Below are positions 18,297 through 27,199 of a stretch of 64,000 bases of DNA, piece after piece; the stretch's first letter is position 1; each line of letters begins with the position of its first letter. Below the pieces are notes generated by a model. The model saw only the letters and a list, made by a program, of their open reading frames with translations. It was not told the origin of the DNA and made no database searches. The stretch is taken from the NCBI GenBank assembly GCA_024404095.1, contig JAKSQO010000004.1:1-64000 (forward strand), in the 5' to 3' direction. A program made the position numbers and the translations under genes. Origin of the DNA: Clostridia bacterium. Its GTDB lineage: Bacteria; Bacillota; Clostridia; Oscillospirales; Acutalibacteraceae.

Positions 18297-19286
18297 TTAT
18301 TCTGATTTAAGTTTTGGATTCATCAGCTTATCAAAAATCGGCGTCCATATTTTCAGCGAGCATATTGCGGTGATTGCGACTGACAGAAGCAATGCAATCA
18401 GAAACGGATGAGCAGGCGGAGCGTCGTCTTTGGCAATTCCGAGATAGAGATAAATGAACATAAAATGAAGCGAATAAATCTGCATGGTTCGGCTTCCGAG
18501 CTTAGCAATAAATCCTTTTTTGCCGAGCCTGTCCGGTGTAAGGCAGATAACCGCAGAGCCGATAATGAAAACTATTGCGTAATATGCAAGCCTTATAAGA
18601 GCACCAAAGCCGAAATTTTTATCGAGGAAAAGATAGGGATTCCTTCCCGACAGAAGAGGACGGAAATAATAAAGGCTTTCGCGTGCGGCAAAGGCGAGGA
18701 TGATGAATCCGATAAGCACAACGGCTGAAATTACTTTCAGCTTTTTATCGGAGGTCGCCTTTGCAAGCCTATTCGGGTCAAGACTGTATCCGAGATAGAA
18801 GAACGGATAGAAAACAAGAATACGCATTATGCATAAGGTGTCGTCAAGCTTGGTGTCATAACCTGCAAAACAGGCAAGAATAACGGCGAGAATAAAAATG
18901 TATTTCGGTGAAAATTTTCTGACTGCGATGGTAATCATCTGAAAAGCAAACATCGCAAACATATACCACGGAAGTCCCTGTTCAGATAAAACGTAAAATC
19001 CCATTTCACCTGTACCGATTAACCGCCCGATTGCAAGCAATGCTTTGAGGATAAAAAACATAAAAAGAAAAACAATGATTTTATTGTATCTTTTTTGATT
19101 TATATTCTTCTTGCTGAACAGTCCCGACACGAAAATAAAAACAGGCATATGAAAGCTGTATATTATTACCATCAGAGACTGATGCCACGGATAGCCTTGA
19201 AAAATTGTATCAATAACATGACCGAAGACTACAAGGAAAATCAGACCGAATTTCAGAATATCCCATTTTTCAATTCTTTTTTCCAT
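18297..19286 (-). CDS. Acyltransferase family 3 membrane protein
   Basis: A 329-residue membrane protein with about ten transmembrane helices. The start KWDILKFGLIFLVVFGHVID has the conserved His of the acyltransferase_3 family, and YSFHMPVFIFVSGLFSKK is the second signature. It likely transfers an acyl group to a surface sugar; substrate unknown. It is the last gene of a four-gene minus-strand operon, 24 bases after azlD. Composition matches the surrounding genome, unlike the AT-rich relative at 12382. Confidence 0.85.
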   Translation of the reverse strand: MEKRIEKWDILKFGLIFLVVFGHVIDTIFQGYPWHQSLMVIIYSFHMPVFIFVSGLFSKKNINQKRYNKIIVFLFMFFILKALLAIGRLIGTGEMGFYVLSEQGLPWYMFAMFAFQMITIAVRKFSPKYIFILAVILACFAGYDTKLDDTLCIMRILVFYPFFYLGYSLDPNRLAKATSDKKLKVISAVVLIGFIILAFAARESLYYFRPLLSGRNPYLFLDKNFGFGALIRLAYYAIVFIIGSAVICLTPDRLGKKGFIAKLGSRTMQIYSLHFMFIYLYLGIAKDDAPPAHPFLIALLLSVAITAICSLKIWTPIFDKLMNPKLKSE

Positions 19287-19310
19287 TTTTAAAGCCTCAC
19301 TTAAATCTGT

Positions 19311-19640
19311 TTAAAAAACAAGCTGGATAAGCACCATATAGCAGGCTGTGCCTCCGATGATACTCAGAAGTGTGTTGCGTTTCCATACATGAAGTCCCAC
19401 AACAACGGCGGAAGCAATCAGCTCGGGAAGTCCGTAGGGAAATTTAAGCGGGGTAACTCCCTTAAGGCAGAACACAACAAGCATACCCATAATGGCGTAG
19501 GGGAGTACCTTACCGAGATATGTGATTATCTCGGGAGTTTCCTTTTTACCGCCAAAAATCAGAAAAGGCGCAAATCGTAATGCGATAGTTACAAGTGCGA
19601 TTACCGCAACCATGATTGCAGAATAACGGAGGTCAGGCAT
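19311..19640 (-). CDS. azlD: AzlD-type branched-chain amino acid exporter small subunit
   Basis: A 109-residue protein with four hydrophobic segments (including YSAIMVAVIALVTIALRFAP and PYAIMGMLVVFCLKGV), the normal size and layout of AzlD. It pairs with AzlC to form an exporter of branched-chain or related amino acids. It overlaps the end of azlC by 8 bases, so the two are translationally coupled. Family assignment is firm; the transported amino acid is not shown by sequence. Confidence 0.88.
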   Translation of the reverse strand: MPDLRYSAIMVAVIALVTIALRFAPFLIFGGKKETPEIITYLGKVLPYAIMGMLVVFCLKGVTPLKFPYGLPELIASAVVVGLHVWKRNTLLSIIGGTACYMVLIQLVF

Positions 19641-20337
19641 TTGTGCTTACCTCCTTTTTCTTTATGACAATCAGCAGAACTGTGATGATTATCATAGCAG
19701 GAATAAGAAAGTTTTCTCTGCCGATAATAAGCAGACAGAGTACCGAAGCTCCTACGCCGATAAGTGCGGGAGAGTGGTTTTTGTTATCGAGCCATTGCTC
19801 AACAAAAACGGTTATAAACAAGGCTGTAAGCGCAAAGTCAATTCCCTCGGTATTGAACGGAATAATTGAACCCAGAAGCGAGCCGAGCACACTCCCCGTA
19901 ACCCAGTAGATATGGTCAAACAGGGAAACAAGGAAATAATAGCTGTGCTTGTCGCTGACAGCTCTTGTTGCGCTGTCATTACAGACAAGCGAATAGGTTT
20001 CGTCCGTCAGCGTGTATATCATATACGGCTTTTTTGCTCCTGCGCCGCGGTATTTATCAATCATCGAAATACCGTAGAACAGATGACGGGCATTAACCAT
20101 CAGCGTTGTAAGGGCAACGGCAATCAGCGACGCACCTCCTGTGAGCAGGTCAATAGCTACAAACTGCATTGAACCTGCGTAGATAAATACGCTCATTGCA
20201 AGTGCCCACAGAACACCGTAGCCTTTTGTGTTAAGGATTATTCCGAAACCGATTCCGAGAACAAGGTATCCTGTCATAACGGGTACGGTTGCGAGAAATG
20301 CTTTTTTAATTTCTTTTGCGCTGAGTTTTGTTTTCAT
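19633..20337 (-). CDS. azlC: AzlC-type amino acid exporter large subunit
   Basis: A 234-residue membrane protein with the AzlC signatures ATVPVMTGYLVLGIGFGIIL, YAGSMQFVAIDLLTGG and NARHLFYGISMIDKY. It is the channel-forming partner of AzlD; relatives export leucine analogues and other branched-chain amino acids. AAAGGAAG precedes the ATG. It follows the FAD oxidoreductase by 14 bases and is presumably co-transcribed with it. Confidence 0.9.
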   Translation of the reverse strand: MKTKLSAKEIKKAFLATVPVMTGYLVLGIGFGIILNTKGYGVLWALAMSVFIYAGSMQFVAIDLLTGGASLIAVALTTLMVNARHLFYGISMIDKYRGAGAKKPYMIYTLTDETYSLVCNDSATRAVSDKHSYYFLVSLFDHIYWVTGSVLGSLLGSIIPFNTEGIDFALTALFITVFVEQWLDNKNHSPALIGVGASVLCLLIIGRENFLIPAMIIITVLLIVIKKKEVSTNA

Positions 20338-20351
20338 AGGACTTCCTTTGC

Positions 20352-21659
20352 TTAAAGTTTTATATCAAGTGCGGAGATTTTTTCACTCCATTTGCATATT
20401 TCAGAAGTATTGTAGTTCTCGGGAGCGTTTTTATAAAGCTTTGAAGCCTTGCTTCCCTTAATAAGACCGTTAATAAGTGCGAAGAAGTGCGGCGGATTTC
20501 TCATTCCGCGTTTGAGCTTGCCGAGAAGAATTCCGAAATTCATATTTTTGCCGGCTCCTGCAAGGTCTGATGACTGAATGACATCATTTTCAAAAAGGAA
20601 ATCAACGCCCTCAGACGGAAGTGAAAGAATAGCGTTCTTAAGTCCCTCGTTTTTCGCCGTATCACCGCCGTAAGATTTATGAAAATCACGGTTATATGCC
20701 CACAGCTTGTCAGCATCTGAGCTGTCAGATTTGATTATTGTATCTGCAAGCATATCGCCTGCAAGCATGGAAAGGTCAATGCCCATACCGTTCATCGGTG
20801 TTGTCATAAATGCGCTGTCACCGACCGCGGCATAGCCGTCAGCAACCATAAGTGTCAGCGGACGGCGGACTGGAATTACACCGTAATTTCCGCCGTGAAG
20901 AATTTCTGAGCCTGTCCACGGATGCTCTTTTCTGAAAAGCTCAACCTGCTCGTTTACCTTTTCGTCCGTCAGCTTATAAATTCGACCGATAAGAATATCA
21001 ACGCTGTCGGGATTGGTACAGCACCACGAAAGTCCCTGCTCACCGACATGATACATATAAACCTCGAACGGAACCTCTGGCATGGGATATCTGTCAAGCC
21101 TGTTAAAGTATGCGCGGTATGCATAGAACAGGTCGCCGTGCTTTGGCATTTTTTCGATGCCGAAGCTGTCGGGCAGATTGCATCTGACAGGCGAGAAAAT
21201 GCCTGCCGCATCAATTACCATATCGGCGCAGATGTCGCCCTTGTCTGTTTTAATTCCTGCAACACGTCCGTTTTTTATAATCGGAGCTTTGATTTCTGTA
21301 AGGTATTCAAACTTAACTCCCGATTTTTCCGCATTGTCAAGAAGCATATTGATAAGCGGCTTTCGCCACATTATCTTCTGACGGTTTTCATCTGTATAGT
21401 TGATGATAACCTTTTTACGTTTGGCAGGACTTACAAAAGCACAGTCTCCTCTGTATCTCCAGCAATTTTCGGGAAAATCGTCTTCGGAAATATTGCAGAG
21501 CTTTTTGAGCAGGGAGAATGTAAATCTGTCCTCCCAGTCGTGACCGAGCTGTGATTTTTCTCTCTTTTCATATACAGTAACGTTGTATCCTTTTTTACTC
21601 AGCTTTGCCGCGGCGATCAGTCCGCCGTGACCTGCTCCTGCTACAATAATATTTTTCAT
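20352..21659 (-). CDS. FAD-dependent oxidoreductase (geranylgeranyl-reductase-like)
   Basis: A 435-residue flavoprotein. The N-terminal dinucleotide-binding motif is IVAGAGHGGLIAAAKLSKKG, the middle part has DMVIDAAGIFSPVRCNLP, and the second FAD-binding stretch is GYAAVGDSAFMTTPMNGMGI, the order seen in the FixC/geranylgeranyl reductase and aromatic hydroxylase superfamily. The substrate is unknown. The GDSA motif and short substrate domain fit a reductase or dehydrogenase better than a hydroxylase. GGAGGG lies upstream of the ATG. It leads the azlC-azlD-acyltransferase operon. Confidence 0.78.
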   Translation of the reverse strand: MKNIIVAGAGHGGLIAAAKLSKKGYNVTVYEKREKSQLGHDWEDRFTFSLLKKLCNISEDDFPENCWRYRGDCAFVSPAKRKKVIINYTDENRQKIMWRKPLINMLLDNAEKSGVKFEYLTEIKAPIIKNGRVAGIKTDKGDICADMVIDAAGIFSPVRCNLPDSFGIEKMPKHGDLFYAYRAYFNRLDRYPMPEVPFEVYMYHVGEQGLSWCCTNPDSVDILIGRIYKLTDEKVNEQVELFRKEHPWTGSEILHGGNYGVIPVRRPLTLMVADGYAAVGDSAFMTTPMNGMGIDLSMLAGDMLADTIIKSDSSDADKLWAYNRDFHKSYGGDTAKNEGLKNAILSLPSEGVDFLFENDVIQSSDLAGAGKNMNFGILLGKLKRGMRNPPHFFALINGLIKGSKASKLYKNAPENYNTSEICKWSEKISALDIKL

Positions 21660-21688
21660 AATTTTCCCTCCGGCTGCAATTTATAATA

Positions 21689-21717
21689 ATTTTATACTGT
21701 ATCTTCCTCTTTGTCAA
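21689..21717 (-). promoter_or_regulatory. Promoter for the FAD oxidoreductase-azlCD operon
   Basis: On the minus strand TTGACA (21712-21717), 17 bases, TAAAAT (21689-21694). This is a near-consensus promoter about 30 bases upstream of the oxidoreductase start. It is divergent from the fucosidase promoter, with only 9 bases between the two -35 boxes. Confidence 0.85.
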
Positions 21718-21726
21718 TATAAGGGC

Positions 21727-21756
21727 TTGACTTTAAACTTTGCAATATGGTAATCT
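21727..21756 (+). promoter_or_regulatory. Candidate promoter for the fucosidase gene
   Basis: TTGACT (21727-21732), 18 bases, TAATCT (21751-21756), about 30 bases before the ATG at 21786. The -10 is imperfect, so some activation may be needed; that is inference. Confidence 0.6.
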
Positions 21757-21785
21757 TGTCATATTAAGGAAAGGAGTGTTTTGAG

Positions 21786-23084
21786 ATGATTTCAAAACCT
21801 GAATATATTAAATCAGTTGACGATTCCCGTGACAAGAGAATGAAGTGGTGGCGTGAGGCAAAATTCGGTATGTTTATCCACTACGGACTTTTTTCTCAGA
21901 TAGGCAGAAATGAGTGGGCACAGGCGTGCGAGAATATTCCGCCCGAGGAATATGAGCAGTTTGCCGAAACCTTTGCTCCGAAAGAAGGCTGCTGCCGTGA
22001 GTGGGTAAAGCTTGCAAAGGACGCAGGTATGAAATATGTTGTGCTTACAACAAGACATCACGAGGGCTTCTGCCTGTGGGATTCAAAGGTTTGTCCGTTT
22101 AACTCGGTCAACTACGGTCCGCACAGAGATATTGTACGTGAGTTTGTTGATGCCTGCCGCGAATTTGATATGAAAATCGGATTCTACTCAACTCTTATGG
22201 AGTGGCATCACCCCGACAGCGGAATCTGCGCCTACGACAGCGAAGCACGCAGACGCTTTACAAAGTATATCCGTGATCTTAATGTAGAGCTTCTGTCAAA
22301 TTACGGTAAAATTGATATTCTGTGGTACGATATGCCGCACCCGATGGAATCATGGGAGGGCTGGGACTCACTTGTCCTCAATCAGACCCTTCGTGCGCTT
22401 CAGCCCGATATTATTATCAATGACAGAAGCCGACTTCCCGAGGACTTCGGTACTCCCGAGGGCGAAATCAAACCGCAGGAGCGTGACTGGGAGGCTTGCA
22501 TGACATTCAACGGAATCAGCTGGGGCTACATTGATTCAAAGCAGGCTGCTCCGTACAGCTATTCGGCACAGCAGATTCTTCAGATGCTTCAGACCTGCTG
22601 TGAACGCGGCGGAAATCTGCTTCTTAATATAGGACCTACACCCGACGGCTCAGTACCTGCAGAGGCAATCGAACCGCTGACAAAAACAGGCGAGTGGCTT
22701 AAGCTGAACGGCGAAGCTGTTTACGGCACACTTAAAAAAACGGGCGGCAATACAAACCAGGGCAACGGCGTTTCACGTCCGACAACAAAGGGCAATACAG
22801 TTTATATGTGGAATAAAATCTGGGCACCGTGGAAGGGTACAATGTATCTCGGCGGATTCATGACAAAGCCGACAAAAATTTCATTTATGGACGGAACTCC
22901 GATTGATTTCTATATGAAGGGCGACAGAATTGTGCTCGAAAATCTTCCCGAAGAAAATCCCGATCCGATTCTCAATCTTCCACTTATAAAAATCGAGTTT
23001 GATCACGAACCCGAGTACCGCTTTGCATCATATTTTCCGCAGCTCAACAACGGCAGAGATGACAGAGAACCGATTATGCTTTAA
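21786..23084 (+). CDS. Alpha-L-fucosidase, glycoside hydrolase family 29
   Basis: A 432-residue GH29 enzyme that releases L-fucose from fucosylated glycans with retention of configuration. Signatures include WWREAKFGMFIHYGLFSQIG, AKDAGMKYVVLTTRHHEGFC and the nucleophile region KIDILWYDMP with D182. The domain ends in the usual C-terminal beta-sandwich (from about residue 320). There is no signal peptide, so it should act on imported oligosaccharides in the cytoplasm. AAAGGAG upstream fits the ATG at 21786. It is followed by an EEP-fold gene 12 bases downstream. Confidence 0.92.
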   Translation: MISKPEYIKSVDDSRDKRMKWWREAKFGMFIHYGLFSQIGRNEWAQACENIPPEEYEQFAETFAPKEGCCREWVKLAKDAGMKYVVLTTRHHEGFCLWDSKVCPFNSVNYGPHRDIVREFVDACREFDMKIGFYSTLMEWHHPDSGICAYDSEARRRFTKYIRDLNVELLSNYGKIDILWYDMPHPMESWEGWDSLVLNQTLRALQPDIIINDRSRLPEDFGTPEGEIKPQERDWEACMTFNGISWGYIDSKQAAPYSYSAQQILQMLQTCCERGGNLLLNIGPTPDGSVPAEAIEPLTKTGEWLKLNGEAVYGTLKKTGGNTNQGNGVSRPTTKGNTVYMWNKIWAPWKGTMYLGGFMTKPTKISFMDGTPIDFYMKGDRIVLENLPEENPDPILNLPLIKIEFDHEPEYRFASYFPQLNNGRDDREPIML

Positions 23085-23096
23085 GGAGTGAAGAAA

Positions 23097-23966
23097 ATGG
23101 CTGCGTTTTTCTATAAATCAATCACACGGATTTTTATGGCGGTAATGCTTTTCTTTACAGGTCTGTTCAGCGGCCCCGTGAACGCAAATCCCGTTGAAAA
23201 AATTTCAAAAGACGCTGATGTAAGAGTGGTTTCGTTCAACCTTCGCTGCACAGGCACGGGCAAAACTTCCGTTGCATACCGTGCGCCGCTTATGGTGGCT
23301 CAGCTTAAGGAAATCGGTGCAGATTCAATGGGCTTCCAGGAGGCAAATTACCGCTGGATGTCATATCTCGTTGACCACCTTGAGGACTACGACTATGTCG
23401 GTGTTTCAAGAACAAACGGCAAGAACTTAGGCGAGTTCAGCCCGATTTTCTACAATAAGAACAAGTATGAGGTTGTCGCTTCAGATACATTCTGGCTTTC
23501 AAAAACTCCCGAAAAGGCAGGCTCAAAGGACTGGGGCTCGGCAAATGTGCGTATCTGCACATGGGCAATGCTCAGAAACAAGGCAACAGGCGAGTGTTAT
23601 GTTCACTTCAATACGCACCTTGACCACATCAGCAGTGAAGCACGCGAAAATCAGATGAAGGTTCTGCTTGAAAAGGTTACTGCATTTGCAGGAAAATATC
23701 CTGTGGTTCTTACAGGCGATTTCAACGATTACAGCGATTCTGTAATGTATCAGGAGGCAACAGAGGTTCTCAATGATTCCAGACTTCTTGCACCTGTTAC
23801 AGATGAAAAGCCTACATATCACAACTACGGCAAAAAATCTCAGCTTATTGATTTTGTCTTTGTTTCAGATGATGTTACACCTCTTGTATATCACGTAATT
23901 GACGATAAAATCAACGATGTGTTCCTGTCAGACCATTACGGTATTTATGTTGATTTGAAATTTTAA
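23097..23966 (+). CDS. Secreted endonuclease/exonuclease/phosphatase (EEP) family protein
   Basis: A 289-residue protein with an N-terminal hydrophobic signal (ITRIFMAVMLFFTGLFSG, likely cut near VNA-N). The EEP fold carries VVSFNLRC (N48), MGFQEAN (E82), FNTHLDH (H174), LTGDFND (D208, N210) and FLSDHYGIYVD, a complete DNase I-like metal and catalytic set. Substrates could be nucleic acids, phospholipids or phosphoesters; short secreted members of this type are often left as hydrolases of unknown target. A GTG at 23088 overlaps the AAGGAG ribosome site, so the ATG at 23097 is chosen. It is in an operon with the fucosidase. Confidence 0.85.
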   Translation: MAAFFYKSITRIFMAVMLFFTGLFSGPVNANPVEKISKDADVRVVSFNLRCTGTGKTSVAYRAPLMVAQLKEIGADSMGFQEANYRWMSYLVDHLEDYDYVGVSRTNGKNLGEFSPIFYNKNKYEVVASDTFWLSKTPEKAGSKDWGSANVRICTWAMLRNKATGECYVHFNTHLDHISSEARENQMKVLLEKVTAFAGKYPVVLTGDFNDYSDSVMYQEATEVLNDSRLLAPVTDEKPTYHNYGKKSQLIDFVFVSDDVTPLVYHVIDDKINDVFLSDHYGIYVDLKF

Positions 23967-23970
23967 ACAG

Positions 23971-24000
23971 AAAAATCCCGCAGCAATGCGGGATTTTTTA
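23971..24000. terminator. Bidirectional terminator between EEP and MATE genes
   Basis: A perfect 11-bp stem, AAAAATCCCGC (23971-23981) with GCGGGATTTTT (23988-23998), and loop AGCAAT, with U-tracts in both directions. It serves both converging genes. Confidence 0.93.
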
Positions 24001-25371
24001 TTGAAACATTCGATTTTGTTCTTCAAACTTTTTAAACATTATATTGATTGTAAATACTGCTCCGACAGCGAGAATAATTTCGGCACAGAACTGCGCATAG
24101 GCAAGTCCGTAAAGTGGAAACAGCTTGTTGAGAATTATCATCGCTGGAATTTCGAGAACGATTTTTCTCATTATTGCGAAAATGAGAGAAATTATTCCCT
24201 TGCCGCACGCCTGATATGTGTTAACGCCGAGAAAATCAACACATTGAAAAACAAGTGCGAGCGCCATACCCTTAAGGAATTGTCCGCCGTATCCGATAAC
24301 GGCTTCATTTTTGATGAATCCGTGGATAATCGAATCAGACATTATAAAAAATGCAACAGTTATGACTGCGAGAAATCCGACTGAAATTTTACCCGACATA
24401 AACACGGTTTTCTTTGCACGCTTGTAATTTCGGCTTCCGTAATTGTAGCTTATCAGCGGCGCAATACCCTGAGTAAGTCCGAATGCAATCTGAACGGGAA
24501 TCATGAATACCTTATACGAAATTCCCATTGCGGCAACCGCGTCCGTACCGTAAGCGGAGGTGAAATTGTTCAGAATTGTCATACCCGTAACATTGAGCAG
24601 ATTCTGTATTCCGGCAGGGATACCAACGCTGCAAATGCCGCTGACAATTTCCTTCTTCGGTACAGCCATTTTCGGGTTGAGGCAGACGTATGTGTTTTTA
24701 CGCCTGATAAATATCAGAACAAAGAAATAAATGCAGGCGGCACAGTTGGAAATAAAGGTTGCAAGTCCTGCGCCTGACGCACCCATGTTCAGAAACTGAG
24801 GAAGTACAAATATCGGGTCAAGAATTATATTCAGCACACAGCCTGACATCGTGCCTATGCTTGCGTGCATTGAAGCCCCTTCCGTGCGAACAAGAAAGCT
24901 GAGTACAACATTAAGAATTGACGGCGCAGCACCGAGAGAAACTGTCCAGAACAGGTAGCCCGCTGTTGCGTTTCGGTTTTCGGGATTTGAGCCGAGAACC
25001 GTCAGCAGGGGTGAACTGAAAACCGAGTACAGCACCGAAAAAGCAAGACTGCTTATAAGTGCCGCCCAAAAACCGATTGCGGAGCTTCTCAAAGCTGTAT
25101 CAATATCTCTGCGCCCGAGTGCACGTCCCATCATGCTTGACGAGCCGACACCGAACAGATTGGTTACAAAGTAAAATGCAAGAATAACAGGTGCCGCAAG
25201 GGTGACAGCTGCATTCTGAATCGGATCATTGAGTATGCCGACAAACCACGTGTCCGCAAGGTTGTAAAGCACCGTAACAAGCGAGCTGATTACCGTCGGA
25301 ACGGCAAGGCTTGCTATCGCGCGGGGGAGCGGCATTTCTTCAAATAAATATGTTTTTGACGTATCTTTCAT
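23998..25371 (-). CDS. MATE family multidrug/cation efflux transporter
   Basis: A 457-residue transporter with twelve predicted helices. The N-terminal PLPRAIASLAVPTVISSLVT and VLYNLADTWFVGIL are typical of the NorM/DinF-type MATE family, as are the duplicated halves and GLTQGIAPLISYNYGSRNYK. It probably exports drugs or metabolites by sodium or proton antiport; the substrate is not predictable. GGAAG precedes the ATG. It is a single gene, ending inside the shared terminator at 23971-24000. Confidence 0.92.
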   Translation of the reverse strand: MKDTSKTYLFEEMPLPRAIASLAVPTVISSLVTVLYNLADTWFVGILNDPIQNAAVTLAAPVILAFYFVTNLFGVGSSSMMGRALGRRDIDTALRSSAIGFWAALISSLAFSVLYSVFSSPLLTVLGSNPENRNATAGYLFWTVSLGAAPSILNVVLSFLVRTEGASMHASIGTMSGCVLNIILDPIFVLPQFLNMGASGAGLATFISNCAACIYFFVLIFIRRKNTYVCLNPKMAVPKKEIVSGICSVGIPAGIQNLLNVTGMTILNNFTSAYGTDAVAAMGISYKVFMIPVQIAFGLTQGIAPLISYNYGSRNYKRAKKTVFMSGKISVGFLAVITVAFFIMSDSIIHGFIKNEAVIGYGGQFLKGMALALVFQCVDFLGVNTYQACGKGIISLIFAIMRKIVLEIPAMIILNKLFPLYGLAYAQFCAEIILAVGAVFTINIMFKKFEEQNRMFQ

Positions 25372-25537
25372 CTTTTCGCTTCCAAATAATTTTTACATTG
25401 GAAATTCTATCACAGATTTATTATCTTTTCAATCGGAATTGTTTATTGATAAACTGTTAATTTTTATTTTCACATTGAAATTTATACGATATCGTGTTAT
25501 TATAAACTGTATTATTTTTGAATAAGGAGGAATTCCT

Positions 25538-27199
25538 TTGTCAGACGAGAATAACGAGAAGAAGCTTTCTGAAGAAATCGAAGACGAAGCTGTGACTCAG
25601 ACAGAATCAACGCTCGGCGATGACTGGACGTGGGATGCAGCTGTCCCCGAGACTCAGACGGAAAATATCACGTTTGAAGATTTATCAGTACCTTCTTCAA
25701 TGAATGCTGAAAATGACGAAGAAAAAACAGAGGAGTCTGAACAGAACGAAACACCAGAAGAAGTTCAGACAGAAGAAAACGAAGAAGCAGAAAAGGATGA
25801 CGGATGCTGTATCGTATGCGGAAAGAGCCTTCAGGACAGCCCGAGTGAGCTTTACTGCAAGGAATGTCACGAAAAATTCCTGCGTACAGATTACGGTGTA
25901 GGTCACATCATTCTTGCCTTTGTAATGGTGCTTGTTGCCGTTGTCGGTTACTTTGTATGCGCATCGACACTTCCGCTTGTTCCGAAGGTTCTGAATGCTG
26001 AAAAGCTTGTGGCTGAAAAGCGTTACGAGGATGCAATGAATCTTTGCATGGAAATGGATGATGACGTTGCAACCGTCAATGCAGGAATAAATGCGATATT
26101 TACTTCCATAAATACAAACAGCTATGCAGAAAAGGAATGGCTCAAAAAGGGCAGAGCCGCTGATGTAATCACGCTCGAATCATATGCAAATATGGTTACT
26201 GTTATGGATTCAAACTATATCGCTCTTGTTGAAAGCACATTTGTTGATGACAACGGAAAGTTTGACCATAAGATGATTGAAAAGCCGCAGTATGATAAAA
26301 TCAGAAAGGTTTATGACCTTGACAAGGAGCTTTATTCACTCGGAAATGAGTACGGTGAGGCTCTCAGAGATTACTATACTTATGACGATAATTCACAGAT
26401 TGTTATTGACTACGATAAAGCAATGAAGTACCTTGACGGCATTGAGGCAAAAACTCAGGCTGAAAAGTGTATGCAGGACTACTACCGCTCAGCAATCATT
26501 GTTTATACCGAAAAGGGTCAGGATAAGCTGTTCGGCTATCTCGATGCACTTATGGAAAATGCAGGCGAGTACAGCTATATGTTCAGCCCTTACTACATTG
26601 ACGCGGCTAACCGTGTAAAGGACTATGATAAGATTATTGAGGTTGCCAAGGGCGGAATAGAGAAAAACGCAAACGATACTTATTCATATTATTACCTTAT
26701 CAATGCTTATTTTGCAAAGAACGACCTCGACAGCGCAGATAAGTGCCTTGAAAATATGAAAAAGGGCAATCCTGATACAACAGATTATTATGTGCTCAAG
26801 GCTGAGCTTTGCCGCAGACAGGGCAAGCTTGAGGATGCAATTGCGGTATGCACAAAGGGCATTGCAAAGGAAGAAAATTCCGAGCTTTACCGTCAGCAGT
26901 CAATCGCTTATATGCTTCTTGACAACACCGCAAAGGCTGCCGAAACTGCAAAGCAGGCTTATGACGTTGAAATGCTTAATGTGAATACAAGCCAGGAAGA
27001 GTCGATGTCACTTGACGTTGTCAACACAACAGCTCTTATCATGTTCCTGTGCAACGGCGCAGAGGATGAGACCTACAAGAGCATTATGAGCATCTTTAAG
27101 GAGCAGGGCATTGAGCTTGACGAAAAGGCACAGCTTTGCATCAAGGGCGAGATTGAGTTCTCCGATATCTTTATGAAGGGAGATTTCGATTTAGTATGA
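25538..27199 (+). CDS. Zinc-ribbon, single-pass membrane TPR protein of unknown function
   Basis: A 553-residue protein I cannot assign to a named family. Residues 1-88 are very acidic and low in complexity (many E, N and T). A C2C2 zinc ribbon follows (C91-x2-C94 and C107-x2-C110), then one transmembrane segment (about 122-148) and a ~400-residue helical region with TPR-like repeats, e.g. YYYLINAYFAKNDLDSADKC and KLEDAIAVCTKGIAKEENSE. The expected topology is zinc ribbon in the cytoplasm and TPR array outside. TTG at 25538 is the start because AAGGAGG (25524-25530) is 7 bases away. The stop overlaps the next gene by 4 bases. A scaffold role is only an inference. Confidence 0.75.
   Translation: MSDENNEKKLSEEIEDEAVTQTESTLGDDWTWDAAVPETQTENITFEDLSVPSSMNAENDEEKTEESEQNETPEEVQTEENEEAEKDDGCCIVCGKSLQDSPSELYCKECHEKFLRTDYGVGHIILAFVMVLVAVVGYFVCASTLPLVPKVLNAEKLVAEKRYEDAMNLCMEMDDDVATVNAGINAIFTSINTNSYAEKEWLKKGRAADVITLESYANMVTVMDSNYIALVESTFVDDNGKFDHKMIEKPQYDKIRKVYDLDKELYSLGNEYGEALRDYYTYDDNSQIVIDYDKAMKYLDGIEAKTQAEKCMQDYYRSAIIVYTEKGQDKLFGYLDALMENAGEYSYMFSPYYIDAANRVKDYDKIIEVAKGGIEKNANDTYSYYYLINAYFAKNDLDSADKCLENMKKGNPDTTDYYVLKAELCRRQGKLEDAIAVCTKGIAKEENSELYRQQSIAYMLLDNTAKAAETAKQAYDVEMLNVNTSQEESMSLDVVNTTALIMFLCNGAEDETYKSIMSIFKEQGIELDEKAQLCIKGEIEFSDIFMKGDFDLV

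Noticed and set aside
21727..21732. Shared operator in the divergent fucosidase/oxidoreductase promoter region
   Set aside because: The two -35 boxes are close, but no clear dyad or repeat was found between them.
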